A stretch of DNA of 64,000 nucleotides from Ligustrum vulgare (lineage: Eukaryota; Streptophyta; Magnoliopsida; Lamiales; Oleaceae): contig OY743190.1 in NCBI GenBank assembly GCA_963555705.1, forward strand, positions 17,801,491 to 17,865,490, given 5' to 3'. The notes beneath the pieces were generated by a model. It saw only the letters and a list, made by a program, of their open reading frames with translations, was not told where the DNA came from and did not search any database. The translations under genes and the position numbers were made by a program. Positions 43,178 through 54,636 of the stretch are shown here, piece after piece (position 1 is the stretch's first letter; each line of letters begins with the position of its first letter).

Positions 43178-46100
43178 CTAAACAAAGAGTTCCGGATGCT
43201 GGGATTTAAGCTCATCTTCCTTCTCCCAAGTAGCTTCGTCGACACCATGATTACTCCATTGAACTTTGACCAATGGAATGTCTCTGTTCCTCAAAATGTG
43301 CACCTTTCTATCTAAGATCTTTGTTGGAGCTTCATCATATGACAAGTCCTTTTGTACATCCAATGTCTGATAACTCACTACATGATTAGGATCATGAACG
43401 TACTTTCTGAGCATCGAAACATGGAATACATTATGCACTGCAGCAAATTCTGGTGGTAGGGCAAGTCGATAAGCCAAACCACCAATCCTTTCAAGAATTT
43501 CGAAAGGACCAATGAACCGCGGTCTCAACTTCCCTTTCTGTCCAAATCTCAATACACCCTTCATTGGTGCAACTTTCAAGAAGACTTTGTCCCCCACTTG
43601 AAATTCCAATTCCTTTCTTCTACCATCTGCGTAACTCTTCTGTCGATCTTGTGCTGTCTTTATTCTTGCTCTAATTTTATCAATTGCCTCTACTGTTTGT
43701 TCAATGATTTCTGGACCCAAAACTCTTTTCTCTCCAACCTCATCCCAATGGACAGGAGATCTGCACTTTCTACCATAAAGGGCTTCATATGGGGCCATAC
43801 CTATAGTGGCCTGAAAGCTATTATTGTAAGCGAACTCCACTAACGGTAGATATGTCTCCCAATTACCTCCAAGATCCAAAACACATGACCTCAACATGTC
43901 TTCTAGAATCTGAATGGTTCTTTCTGACTGTCCATCCGTCTGAGGATGATAAGCAGTGCTAAACTTCAATTTCGTTCCCATAGCGCCTTGCAAACTCCTC
44001 CAAAATTTTGATGTGAATCTTGGATCCCTATCAGAAATAATGGTAACTGGAACTCCATGTAATCTGACTATCTCTCTGACGTATAACTGTGCGAGCTGTT
44101 CCATACTGAAATTGATTTTGATTGGTAGAAAATGGGCTGACTTTGTCAAACGGTCAACCACTACCCAAATAGCATTGTGACCTCTAACCGATCTTGGAAA
44201 TCCAATCACAAAGTCCATCGCTATGTGTTCCCATTTCCATTCTGGAATATCCAACGGTTTCAAAAGCCCTGATGGCCTTTGATGTTCTGCCTTGACCTGC
44301 TGACAGACAAGACATTTTTCTACAAACAAACCAATCCCTCTCTTCATGTTCCTCCACCAGAATGTATCTCGTAAATCTCGATACATTTTTGAAACCTCCT
44401 GGATGTGCAGCATACGGAGCAGAATGAGCTTCTTCCATTATCTCATTTCTTATATTTTCATCCTTAGGTACACACAACCTTCCTTTAAAAGTCAGTGCAT
44501 TATCTGCAGATATTTCAAATCCACTTCGTTTTCCTGTACCAACCTCAGTCTTAATCTTTTGCAAAAAAAGGTCCATATTCTGTGCTTCCTTGATTCGATC
44601 CCTCAGTGTGGGTCGAATCATTAAAGATTCTATTCTTGCTGAAGTCTGTGTCGGTGGTATGATGACTTCTAACCTCAATTTCTCAAAGTCTTCTATCAAG
44701 TGTTCCTGTACTGTGGGTAAAACAGCTAAATGTGATCCTGTCTTCCTGCTTAAGGCATCTGCAACTACGTTAGCCTTACCCGGGTGGTAAAGGATTGTAC
44801 AATCGTAATCCTTTACTAATTCCAACCACCTCCTTCGTCTCATATTCAATTCCTTCTGTGTGAAGAAATATTTGAGACTTTTATGGTCAGTGTAGATTTC
44901 ACACTTCCCACCATAAAGATAATGACGCCATATTTTTAAAGCGTGAACTACAGCTGCAAGCTCTAAGTCATGCGTTGGATAGTTCTGTTCATACTGCTTC
45001 AACTGTCTCGAGGCATATGCAATGACCTTTCCATGTTGCATCAACACACAACCTAAGCCCTGTTTAGAAGCATCACTATAAATGACAAACCCATCTGAAC
45101 CTTCAGGTACTGTCAAAATAGGAGCTGAGACCAATCTCTGCTTAAGTTCCTGAAAACATTTTTCACATTTTTCTGTCCATTGGAACTTCACACCCTTTCT
45201 AGTCAACTGAGTCATCGATCCTGAAATCTTTGAGAAACCCTCAATAAATCTCCTATAATAGCCAGCCAGTCCCAAGAAACTACGAACTTCGCCTACACTG
45301 GTTGGTCTAGGCCAATATGTTACTGCTTCTACTTTAACCGGATCTACTTCAATCCCGTGGGCCGTAACCACATGACCAAGAAAACCAACGCGATCAAGCC
45401 AAAATTCGCACTTCTTGAATTTCGCATATAATTTCTCCTTCCTTAAAGTTTCCAAAACTATACCGAGTTGTTTCTTGTGTTGCTCCTTATTCTTTGAGTA
45501 CACAAGTATGTCGTCAATAAACACTATGACAAATTGGTCCAGGTACTGATGGAACACTCGATTCATAAGGTCCATAAATACAGCTGGAGCATTGGTCAAA
45601 CCAAAAGGCATGACGGTGAACTCATAGTGTCCATAACGAGTCCTGAAAGCAGTCTTTGGTATGTCACTTGCCTTAATTTTTAATTGATGATACCCCGACC
45701 TCAAATCAATCTTCGAAAACACTGTTGCACCTCTTAGCTGGTCGAATAAGTCTTCTATCCTTGGTAGCGGGTATCTATTTTTGATAGTCAAACGATTTAA
45801 CTCTCGATAGTCAATGCACATTCTCATACTCCCATCTTTCTTCTTTACAAAAAGTACTGGAGCACCCCAAGGTGATACACTTGGTCGAATGAAACCCTTT
45901 TCCAACAACTCTTCCAATTGTAATTTTAATTCTTGAAGTTCTTTTGGTGCCATTCTGTATGGGGCCTTAGAGGCTGGTGCTGCTCCGGGAACCAAGTCAA
46001 TAGTAAATTCCACCTGTCTATTTTGTGGAATGCCAGGGAGATCTTCCGGAAATACATCTGAGTAGTCCCGCACAATGTTAATATCATGTATGGTCATTTC

Positions 46101-46637
46101 TGAATGTTTAGACCCAATGACATTAACTAGGAATCCTTGACATGACTCCTTCCTCAACATTTTCTCTGCTTGTAAAGACGATACAAGATGAGGTAGAGAC
46201 TTATACTTTGTCCCAAAGAAACGAAATTCTTCCCCTCCAGGCTGCTGAAATAATACTTCTTTCTCACGACATCGGATGGTTGCATGATTTAGTCCCAACC
46301 AGTCCATGCCTAATATAACATCAAAGTCCTTCATCTCCAAAAGATATAAATCAGCCTCTAATATTTTCCCGTTAATCTCTAATTTCAAAGCTTTAGTCAT
46401 CTGATTTGTGCAAAGGGTTATTCCTGAGGGGATACTAACCTCTAATTCAATACCCGTTTCAACACAAGTAAAGTTAGACCTAGCGACGAAGGATGCAGAT
46501 ATAAAAGAATTTGTAGCCCCAGAGTCAAAAAGTACATAAGCAGGTACATCAGATAATAATAGCATGCCTGTGTTCATAACTATAGAATTAGACTTGGGGA
46601 AATTAACGCCATTTAAAGAACATAAATAGGTACTCAA
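43178..46637 (-). pseudogene. Element C pol: protease, RT, RNase H, integrase, chromodomain
   Basis: Two long frames, 46637-44184 (817 residues) and 44413-43178 (411 residues), make up pol. In order: protease with [10 protein letters not shown] (Asp about residue 38); RT with [25 protein letters not shown] and the catalytic FIDDILVYS; RNase H with [13 protein letters not shown] and TDHKSLKYF; integrase with an HHCC finger (AAHPGGFK ... CLVCQQVK) and DDE residues in [16 protein letters not shown] and QTDGQSERT. A chromodomain (VQWSNHGVDEATWEKEDEL) closes the protein and may target insertion to heterochromatin. The frames are split by what looks like loss of one base in a T5 run (A on the minus strand) at 44386-44390. 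The upstream frame opens without an ATG (TTG) and is shifted relative to gag near 46635. Confidence 0.9.
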
Positions 46638-47655
46638 TTAAAATACCTGCTATTACGTTCGGATCCTGTTCTGCCTCGTGTTGATTTAGTGCAAAAACTC
46701 GGGCCTTGCCTTTCTTGTTATTATCCTGATCTTCATCCCTCTTCTTCGGAGGCTCCATACAGTTATACGCAATGTGTCCCGGTTTACCACACCGAAAACA
46801 AATGTTTTTCCCAAATAAACATTCACCCTTGTGGACTTTATCACACTTAGGACAAGGTGTAATATTCCCACTCATCCCACCAGTATGAACTCCTGTGTTG
46901 GGTCTTTTGTTTTGCTAATTGCGTTTGTCCTTGCCGTGGTTGTTCCACTTTCTTTTTCCTCCCGATTCCTTGCTCTGTTGGGCATACTGTTCGAATGTAG
47001 TCCTCTGATATGAAATAGCATGGGCCCTTTCCAACATTTCACGATATGAAGTAAAACGATGGGACATGATGATCATGCCAATCTCCGGGCGCAACCCATT
47101 TTCAAACCTCCTGATCTTCTTAACTTCTGTGTCCACCAGGTGCGAAGCATACCTTGAGAGCTGATCAAACTGCCTCTCGTAATCAGTAAGCGACATGTTT
47201 CCTTGCCTGAGTTGCAAAAATTCCGATTCTTTGAAGTCCCTCAGGGCTTGAGGAAAATATTTTGACAGCACGTCATCCTTAAACTGCTCCCAAGTCAAGT
47301 TATGTTGTTCCTGTTCAGTCCTAGTACGCGAGATAGACTCCCACCAGTGACTAGCTGCTCCAACAAACATGAATTCTGCGCATAGTACCTTCTGTGCATC
47401 CGAACAAGCAATGTGTCGAAATATGCGCTCCAGGCTCCTTATCCACTCCTCAACAACCAATGGATCAGAACCACCGTCAAAAGTAGGGGGCTTGTACCTT
47501 CGAAACTGCTCAACCACTGAGACAACTCTAGGAACAGTCTGAGGTGCATTCTGTTGGGGCGGTGGATTTTGTGGTGGTGGTGGATTCTGCCTACTCAACT
47601 CTTGTACCGCTTGTAATAAATCACGCATCAAATTCGTGTGGGTGGGGGGAGCCAT
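46603..47655 (-). pseudogene. Element C gag with an in-frame amber codon
   Basis: Starts MAPPTHTNLMRDLLQ at 47655. A Pro/Asn/Gln-rich N-terminus is followed by the retrotransposon gag capsid domain (FDGGSDPLVVEEWIRSLERI, AASHWWESI, LTDYERQFDQLSRYA). A TAG at 46915-46917 interrupts it. The same frame continues through two Cys motifs: CPKCDKVHKGEC and the true CCHC knuckle CFRCGKPGHIAYNC (about 46795). The stop lies where a Gln would fit (RN-stop-QNK), consistent with a CAG to TAG change. In this lineage gag and pol are normally fused; here a frame change near 46635 separates them. Confidence 0.88.
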
Positions 47656-47672
47656 TTCCTAGAATTTAGTAG

Positions 47673-47677
47673 CTCAT
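47673..47677. repeat. Element B target duplication (CTCAT), left
   Basis: CTCAT here and at 57222-57226, just outside the two B LTRs. Confidence 0.92.
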
Positions 47678-50262
47678 TGTAACGCCCCGAGTTCCTAGGA
47701 GCCGGGAACGTCACTTTTCTAAATTCTTGAATAAAACTTTTTGTTGCGGAAAATGATTAAATATTAAATATCGCATTTATTGAATAAAAGTTTAGCGATA
47801 ATTCAAATTGAATAGGTAAATTCGTACAAAGTTATAAAAATGACAATTCTTGATAAAATGAAATAATTATTTCAAAGCTCACGACTTTTAAAAATATCAA
47901 TTTGTAATTTTTCGTCATTGCCCATCACTCGCCACCGTCTCCGAAATCTGTAAAAGATTTTTAAAAACGGGTTGAGCATTTCATAGAAATACTCAGTAGA
48001 CTCGCGCATAATAATCATTTAACGTTATAAATTAAAACACATAATCCTGATATTCAAGTCTCAGGTGTCTAACGATCACCAGTATTCTTATGAACATAAA
48101 GTTCAAGTTCTCATGCATTTAAGCAAGTAATTCTCATGAACATAAAGTTCAAGTTCTCATGCATTTAAGCAAGTAATTCTCATGAACATAAAGTTCAAGT
48201 TCTCATGCATTTAAGCAAGTAATTCTCATGAACACAATCATACATGCTAAACTTATAAATCAAATAATTATTGATGCGCACTTTTGAAAAACGTAAATTT
48301 GTAGATAAGAGTCTACCTTAAATCCGACGAGTGCAAAGTTGAGCGGGAAACGACTTAACTCCTTTAAAATCTCCGTACGCTTCGTCTAGCCAATTAGAAG
48401 ATCAAGTCGAATTAGTCTTTTGAAATCTATAGTTTAAAATGATATATTACAATTTGGGGACTTAAATTGATGATTTGAAAGTTCAGGGACTGAAATGAAT
48501 ACTTTGAAAGTTCAGGGACTAAAATGAATACTTTTCAAACTTGCGAGACTAACATGTAAATTCTCAAAAACTGGGTCGAAGTTCAAAATGAATATTAAAT
48601 TGTGGGGCTTGAAATAAGTGATTTTAAAACTATAGGGATCCATTTGAAACACTTTAAAACTTTGAGGTACTGAAATAGATAACTTGTAAAACTTGAACTT
48701 AAAATCAAATGAATTAAATCTACAGGGACTGAAATGAGTTTGATACTTAGGGTTAAAATAATAACTTTTGAAACTTAAAGTAAGATTTAAAACATTTAAA
48801 CTGTAGGGACTGTTTTAGATTATTTTTAAAACTTGAGGACTAATTTGAAACAATTTAAAACCTCAGGGACCAAGCTGAAATTCTGAATAATCAAAATTAA
48901 ATAAAACCCCTCTCACTCTATCTCTCTACCATATCGGACGCAGAGAGAGGGGAGGAGCGAGCGACGCCGGCGAGGTCCCCCCTCTGCGCAACTGCGATTT
49001 CGCCGGTGAAACGCCGGCGCTGGACGCAGCGAGCGACGGCCAAGGAAGGGAGTCGGATTTTTTGGGATCAGGGTGCGGGAGTAGGTGCGAATCCGAAGTG
49101 CAACCGAGGCTTGATTGAGCGATCTGGGTCTGAAATTCCGGCGAATAGGTCGGCGGTAGAGGTAAGTTTCTGGGTTTATTTGATTCTTGGGTTTATTGAT
49201 TTGGTTTTGGTTGGGATTGGGCAGTGATGATGCTGGGTGTGTGTGGTGGTGTCGCGGCGGAATTGTGGCGGTGGTTGTGACTGTGGTGCTTGGTGGTGAT
49301 GATGATGATGATGATGATGATTATGATTGGTGTTTGGGTTTGAGTCTCGGTTGAGAGGGCAGTGGGCGAAAGTGGTTGCGGTGTCTGTGTGTGGTGGTGG
49401 CTGCGGTAGAGGTCGTGGTTTGGGCGTGGTGATGATGGTGCTGATGATGACGATGAATGGCTAGGCAGTGGAGGCCGATGGTGTGAACTGTGGTGTTGTA
49501 CGGTGGTGATGACTGGTTTGTGGGCGTGATGGTGATGATTACTACTGTGGTTGATTGCAAATTGGTTGATGGTGGTTCTTGCAGAGGAGTTCAGGATGGT
49601 TCATGGTGATTGGGTGGGGTTCTTGGTTGTGGATGGTTGATGGGAATGGAGGTGAAGGTGATTGGTAGTGATGGTGGCTGAGGTGCTCAAGTCTTGGCAA
49701 TGAGGGTGGTTGCTTGGTCGAAAATGGTTGAGGCAGTGGAGTTGGATGTTTAGGATTAAGAGTCTGCAGGTTTATGTGATGATGATGAAGGTGAGGAAGG
49801 AGGTGGTAGTGGCGTCGGTTGGAGAATTCTGGTTGTGCATAGGGGGAAGAAGTCTGAAGAAAATAGGGAGGGGGGCAATAAGGTATGGGTTGGGTGTTGG
49901 GGAGTGTTGGTGGAAGTATGGGTTGAAGTAGAATATTTTGGGTATTTTATGGGGTTTGAAACACAAGGAACGGAAATCGAGAAATTAATACGCGTGAATT
50001 CAACTGAGTTGGGAAAAATGGATCTGATAAAATAAGCTTAACACGATTTGGATTTTAAAACGGTTTTGAAAGAAATAAATAAATAAATGATATAATTTTA
50101 GAAATTCGGGAATTTATTTAAAATTGAATTAACTCGATATTTCTCGACTTGGCTAGACGAACGCGTCGTGACGTTAACTTAAAATGGATGAGATCGCAGC
50201 GACACGCTTTTCGAAACTTTAAAAATAAATATTAAATTGCGTAAAAATTCTTGGTCGCTACA
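47678..50262 (-). repeat. Element B 3' LTR (left copy)
   Basis: On plus: TGTAACGCCC to TGGTCGCTACA. Holds a stem-loop at 47973-47995, a 46-bp tandem repeat in about 3.3 copies (48085-48235), 'GGGACTGAAATGAAT' motif repeats (48460-48880), a CT/GC-rich block (48905-49020), a (GAT)n microsatellite (49297-49321) and a long G/T-rich part. Frames within it are base-skew artefacts. Confidence 0.92.
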
Positions 50263-50296
50263 ACCTTACCCCCTTAAAATAATTTCGTCCTCGAAA
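50263..50296 (-). promoter_or_regulatory. Element B polypurine tract and palindromic motif
   Basis: On the minus strand TTTCGAGGACGAAA is followed by AAGGGGGTAAGGT, which abuts the 3' LTR. Confidence 0.8.
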
Positions 50297-51260
50297 TTAA
50301 ACTTACTTGATCTGTTCTTTCTGGATACTTAACCAGACTTCTTCTTCTTCTTTATCTCAGATAGCCTTATCGCTATCATGTCTACCTCACTGGACTTTGA
50401 CTAATGGAATCTCTTTGTTTCTTAAGACATGGACTTTTCTCTCTACTATGCACATAAGTGTCTCTTCTTAAGTCAAATTCTTCTTCACTGAAATAGACTG
50501 ATAATTCACCACATGACTAGGATCACGAACGTACCCTCTTAACAGAGAAACATGAAAAATATCGTGAACAACTGCAAGTTCTGGTGGCAAAGCCAACAAT
50601 AAGCCACATTATCCACTTCTCTAGTATTTCAAATGGTCCGATGAAACAATACCAAATTTCCCGTTCTTGTCGAAACGAAAATTACCCTTCATAGGAGTTA
50701 CTTTCAAGAACACTTTCTCTCTGATCTCAAATATCAAGTCTTCTATTCTTTGATCGGCATAACATTTCTGTCTGTCTTGGGCAGCTCTAATTCGTACTCT
50801 GATCTTTCTCAATAGCATCAACTGTTCTTCTCAATTAATTCTGAACCCAATGATTTCTTCTCATTAACTTCATCCCACTCGATTGGCGATCAACATCGCC
50901 ATCCATACAAAGCTTTATAGGGTGCCATACCAATGGTAGCTCGAAAATTATTTGTTGTAGGCAATCTCTACTGATAGAAAATGTATCTCTCAATTACCAT
51001 TTGAGTCTAGAACACATGCCATAAGCATATCTTTCAATGTCTGAATCTGGAGATGGTATAATTTAGTACCCATTGCCACATGTAAACTGTTCCAAATCTC
51101 GAAGTAAAACTCGAATCTCTATCCGAAAAATGAACACTAACAATACATGAAATCGGACAACCTCTCTAACATATATCTGTACCTCATACGAAGCTATGCG
51201 AAAATACGCTCGATAGCTATTGAGTAGAACTAAATCAATCATCCGTCATTATCCAACTTA
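50297..51260 (-). pseudogene. Element B integrase remnant
   Basis: The frame 50821-50621 (RIRAAQDRQKCYADQR, EIREKVFLKVTPMKG) matches the post-core region of the C integrase. Upstream bases 50850-51230 match the integrase core of C at the DNA level (for example the segment encoding the APYEALYGRK area) but have many frameshifts. No chromodomain is readable. This places B, and by extension A, near Tekay-type chromoviruses. Confidence 0.7.
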
Positions 51261-54200
51261 TTAACTCATTCATTAACCTTCTACTCCCAAACTTTCCAGA
51301 ATCTATACTGATATCGAATCCACGATATAAACATCAATTATTCAAATGCTTAAACTAGAAACCAAGAAGATTGATCAAGAATAATACCTTATCACCCAAA
51401 ACATAGAAACGCGGTATCAATTCCAAAACATTTGGGTACAAACTCAAACTTGGCAGAATCTTTCTGAAGAGATTTACAAACGAAATCATTTCTAAACTCA
51501 ACTGAAACTTCCCTTTCAAGATGAAGGAATTCAAACTTAAATCCTTTAGTCCATACTTTTAAATCATGTATCAAGTACTTGATATCACATACTCATTCTA
51601 GCTGAGGACAAAGGTACTTACTTAAATTATCATCATAAGAATCAGATATGATATTCTCAACTTAAGAAACCTCACTCACTTCCCAATCTGAAGTTCCATA
51701 TACAATATCTCCTCTTCTCCAACTTCAAATCATGTCACACTATGAACAATACTCTGATTAAATCTATCACCAATAAATAAGACTCCTGCGAACCATATAA
51801 GATTCTTCATCAAGTTTACTTAACCCAAAGATACAATTCCATTATAAGAAAAAGTCACGCAACTGATCTTCTCAAGTTTCCATTATTGTTGCAAAATATC
51901 TTACTCACATCAAAAGTACAACTGATAACAAGTAATCGAAACTGCATAACCAAAATCTTAAATAAATCTCTATATCTTATGACTCAAAATGAAAATTCTC
52001 AATCGCAAGTAATATTTCACCATAATGCAATAACCCATCAAAATGAGATCAATTGACTCCATATATTCACACAATCCTTCGCGGGATAACCATAACATCT
52101 ATTACCCGTCTAGTCACCATATCTTGTAGTAATCATGTAACATGTCACTTATCGTCGCATCATATGACCTCAAATAATCATATCAATCTCTCTAAGATTT
52201 CAATATAATAACCATCATCTCTATCACGTGAACCTTGTACGTCAATCTGCTCACTAAGATTATATATCAATCTCTTAAACTAAATAAATCTTGGATTCTG
52301 TCATATGTCACTATTTCTGCACACTACTCCGTAATAAGGCATTACTGTGAAGTCTGATCCTCATTCCACAAATTCTATCCATAAGGACAAATACATAAAA
52401 TTTCATTTCTTATTCTCGAACCAAGATACCATTAGTAACTCTTTCCAAAATTTCCAGGTAGGATCTTATCATAAACTTTCCTCCGTTCCAATGCATTACT
52501 TCTGCAATACTTGAGCAAATTTAGGACCTGATAAAATTTCTGTCATCACTTTCTTCTAACAATTTTCTCTCATGATCTTCTAATATCATAAATGAAAACT
52601 TATTGTATATCCGTGAATCGTTCACTGATCACGAGGCAATCCCGATTTTCCATGACTGAGACTCATCTTTCCTCGAATTCTACTTAGAACCAAATATAGC
52701 ATAACTGATTCATGAAAAGTCAACTTACTTCATAATCTCAATACATCGCCACCTTCAGTTCTCATCATCACATTACTCCTTATAATCATCTATTGCACCC
52801 TTAATATTCAAACGACTTTATGACCATCATCATTGTCTCACATAATCTCAAACATTCGATCATATGTACCCAATTTCTCACTATAACAAACCTCGATACC
52901 TTTAAGGGCATCTCACTGTAAAATACTTCCAGTATCTCTCATTCATGACAACTGACTTTTCCAAATAATCATATTACTTGTAAATAACCAAATCTTACGC
53001 ATCATCTACCAATCAACTTCCAAAACAAATCAACAGTATTATCATATATCCTCATCATTTCTAATATTCTCCAATACAAGTGATCATCTCCAACTAGTAC
53101 TCAATTCGTTCTCAAAATAATCAAGATTCTTCTCAATAACACCATAATATTTGTCTTCACTGTCTTTCAAAATATAATTTGACATTTCCCAATGTATGCA
53201 TCAATTCATCACATCACTTCACGTATATCTTGATATCCCAAAAGTTGTATACATCATCTTGTTTGAAATTTTGAGACAAGGAGAGCACCTCAATAAAACT
53301 ATATCCATTACAAAATGATCATACTTCGAAGAAGCCAAAAATATCTCAAGAGTCATTATCCCTCTATATCACTTACTAAATCTTGCTTGCGGTGTAAATG
53401 AACTTGCAAGTCTAACCTCAATTCTCTTAGTTGGTTGCTCTACCATACCTTGCTCTTAACTTAAAATGATAAAATTCTGGACAGAGTCTCCCTTGTAATT
53501 TGAACTTATCCAACCCGTGGGTATACTTCATAACCATCAATAACAACCTGTAGTTATACTCCACATCTGACCACCACGATTAAATATTGGCAACAATTCC
53601 AACTTACTTCAATACTACCAAAATATCCCAGAAAATTAATTCATCATTCCTCAACATAACGATCTCAAATCATATTTTCCAATATCACGATATCACTTCT
53701 TCAATACATTAATTGACTCAAAATGACCACAAATTCATCATACTTATAAAATATATGCCACAAATCAATATTTCCAAAATTTCTTCACAAGGTCAAACAT
53801 TCTAATAAATTTCTCTTCAACATAGAGGTATAATTCACTTACTCAAACACAATATCAATTCTTAATTCCCAATAATTTAGAATCAAAACTTTAAATCTCG
53901 AATTTCATAATTCTTCTCATACAAGTCTCAATAAAATCATATTACTCATAATCTCAACATCTTATCACATCTTCATAAAATTGGCTTGCTATCTCTCGTT
54001 GATATATTCCGAAAATATTGTCTAATCCTTTCTTTTGACTTCTCGTAAATGGTGCCATGTCTAAAATAAATTATGCAAAGTCCAGTTAGGGTTCATCATT
54101 TCTAAGTTCGAGGACAAAAATTATTATAAAATCATTCTTAAGTCATATTATTCCCATTATGCTCAACACTCGTTCTCTTTCTTTTCTTTTCTTTCTGAAA

Positions 54201-54621
54201 AAATTTCTCGTTATGCTTCAAAACTCATTTCTTTCTTTCTTATTCGGATAAAATCTCTTTCTCTTTAGTAACGACCCGGCTCCCTCGCTGGGGACTTATC
54301 CGAGTCGTACTCATAGTCTTTACTTCTTTCTCATGCATTTAAGCAAGTAAGTTTTAACAAGCATAACGTCATCATAAATCTTCTTTCTCTTTCTCATAAA
54401 TCATTAAAATAAGTATCCGAAATACTCTTCATTCTTTCTCATAAATCAGTAAAATAAGTATTCGAAATACTGAAATAACTTTAAACATCTTATACTTCTT
54501 TACCTCGGAGTCGGTGGAACGAATGATGGCAGTGGCAATCTTCATTAATAATTACATAACGAAAAACGTTTTCTTGAAAATTTCTTTTTGAAAACTTACC
54601 AGTCTACAGAAACGCAGACTG
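51261..54621 (-). other. Element B non-coding interior
   Basis: AT-rich, with only one frame of 60 residues (51392-51574) and no domain. Shares blocks with element A (53484-53503, 53395-53420 and 52120-52175 on the minus strand) but has nothing corresponding to A's two-gene cassette. One more copy of the LTR repeat core (CATGCATTTAAGCAAGTAA) occurs near 54332. Confidence 0.6.
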
Positions 54622-54633
54622 GCTCTGATACCA
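54622..54633 (-). promoter_or_regulatory. Element B primer-binding site
   Basis: The minus strand reads TGGTATCAGAGC, three bases from the 5' LTR. Confidence 0.9.
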
Positions 54634-54636
54634 AGT

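Noticed and set aside
48085..48235. Independent satellite array
   Set aside because: Identical copies sit at the same place in both LTRs of B, so it is an internal LTR tandem repeat.
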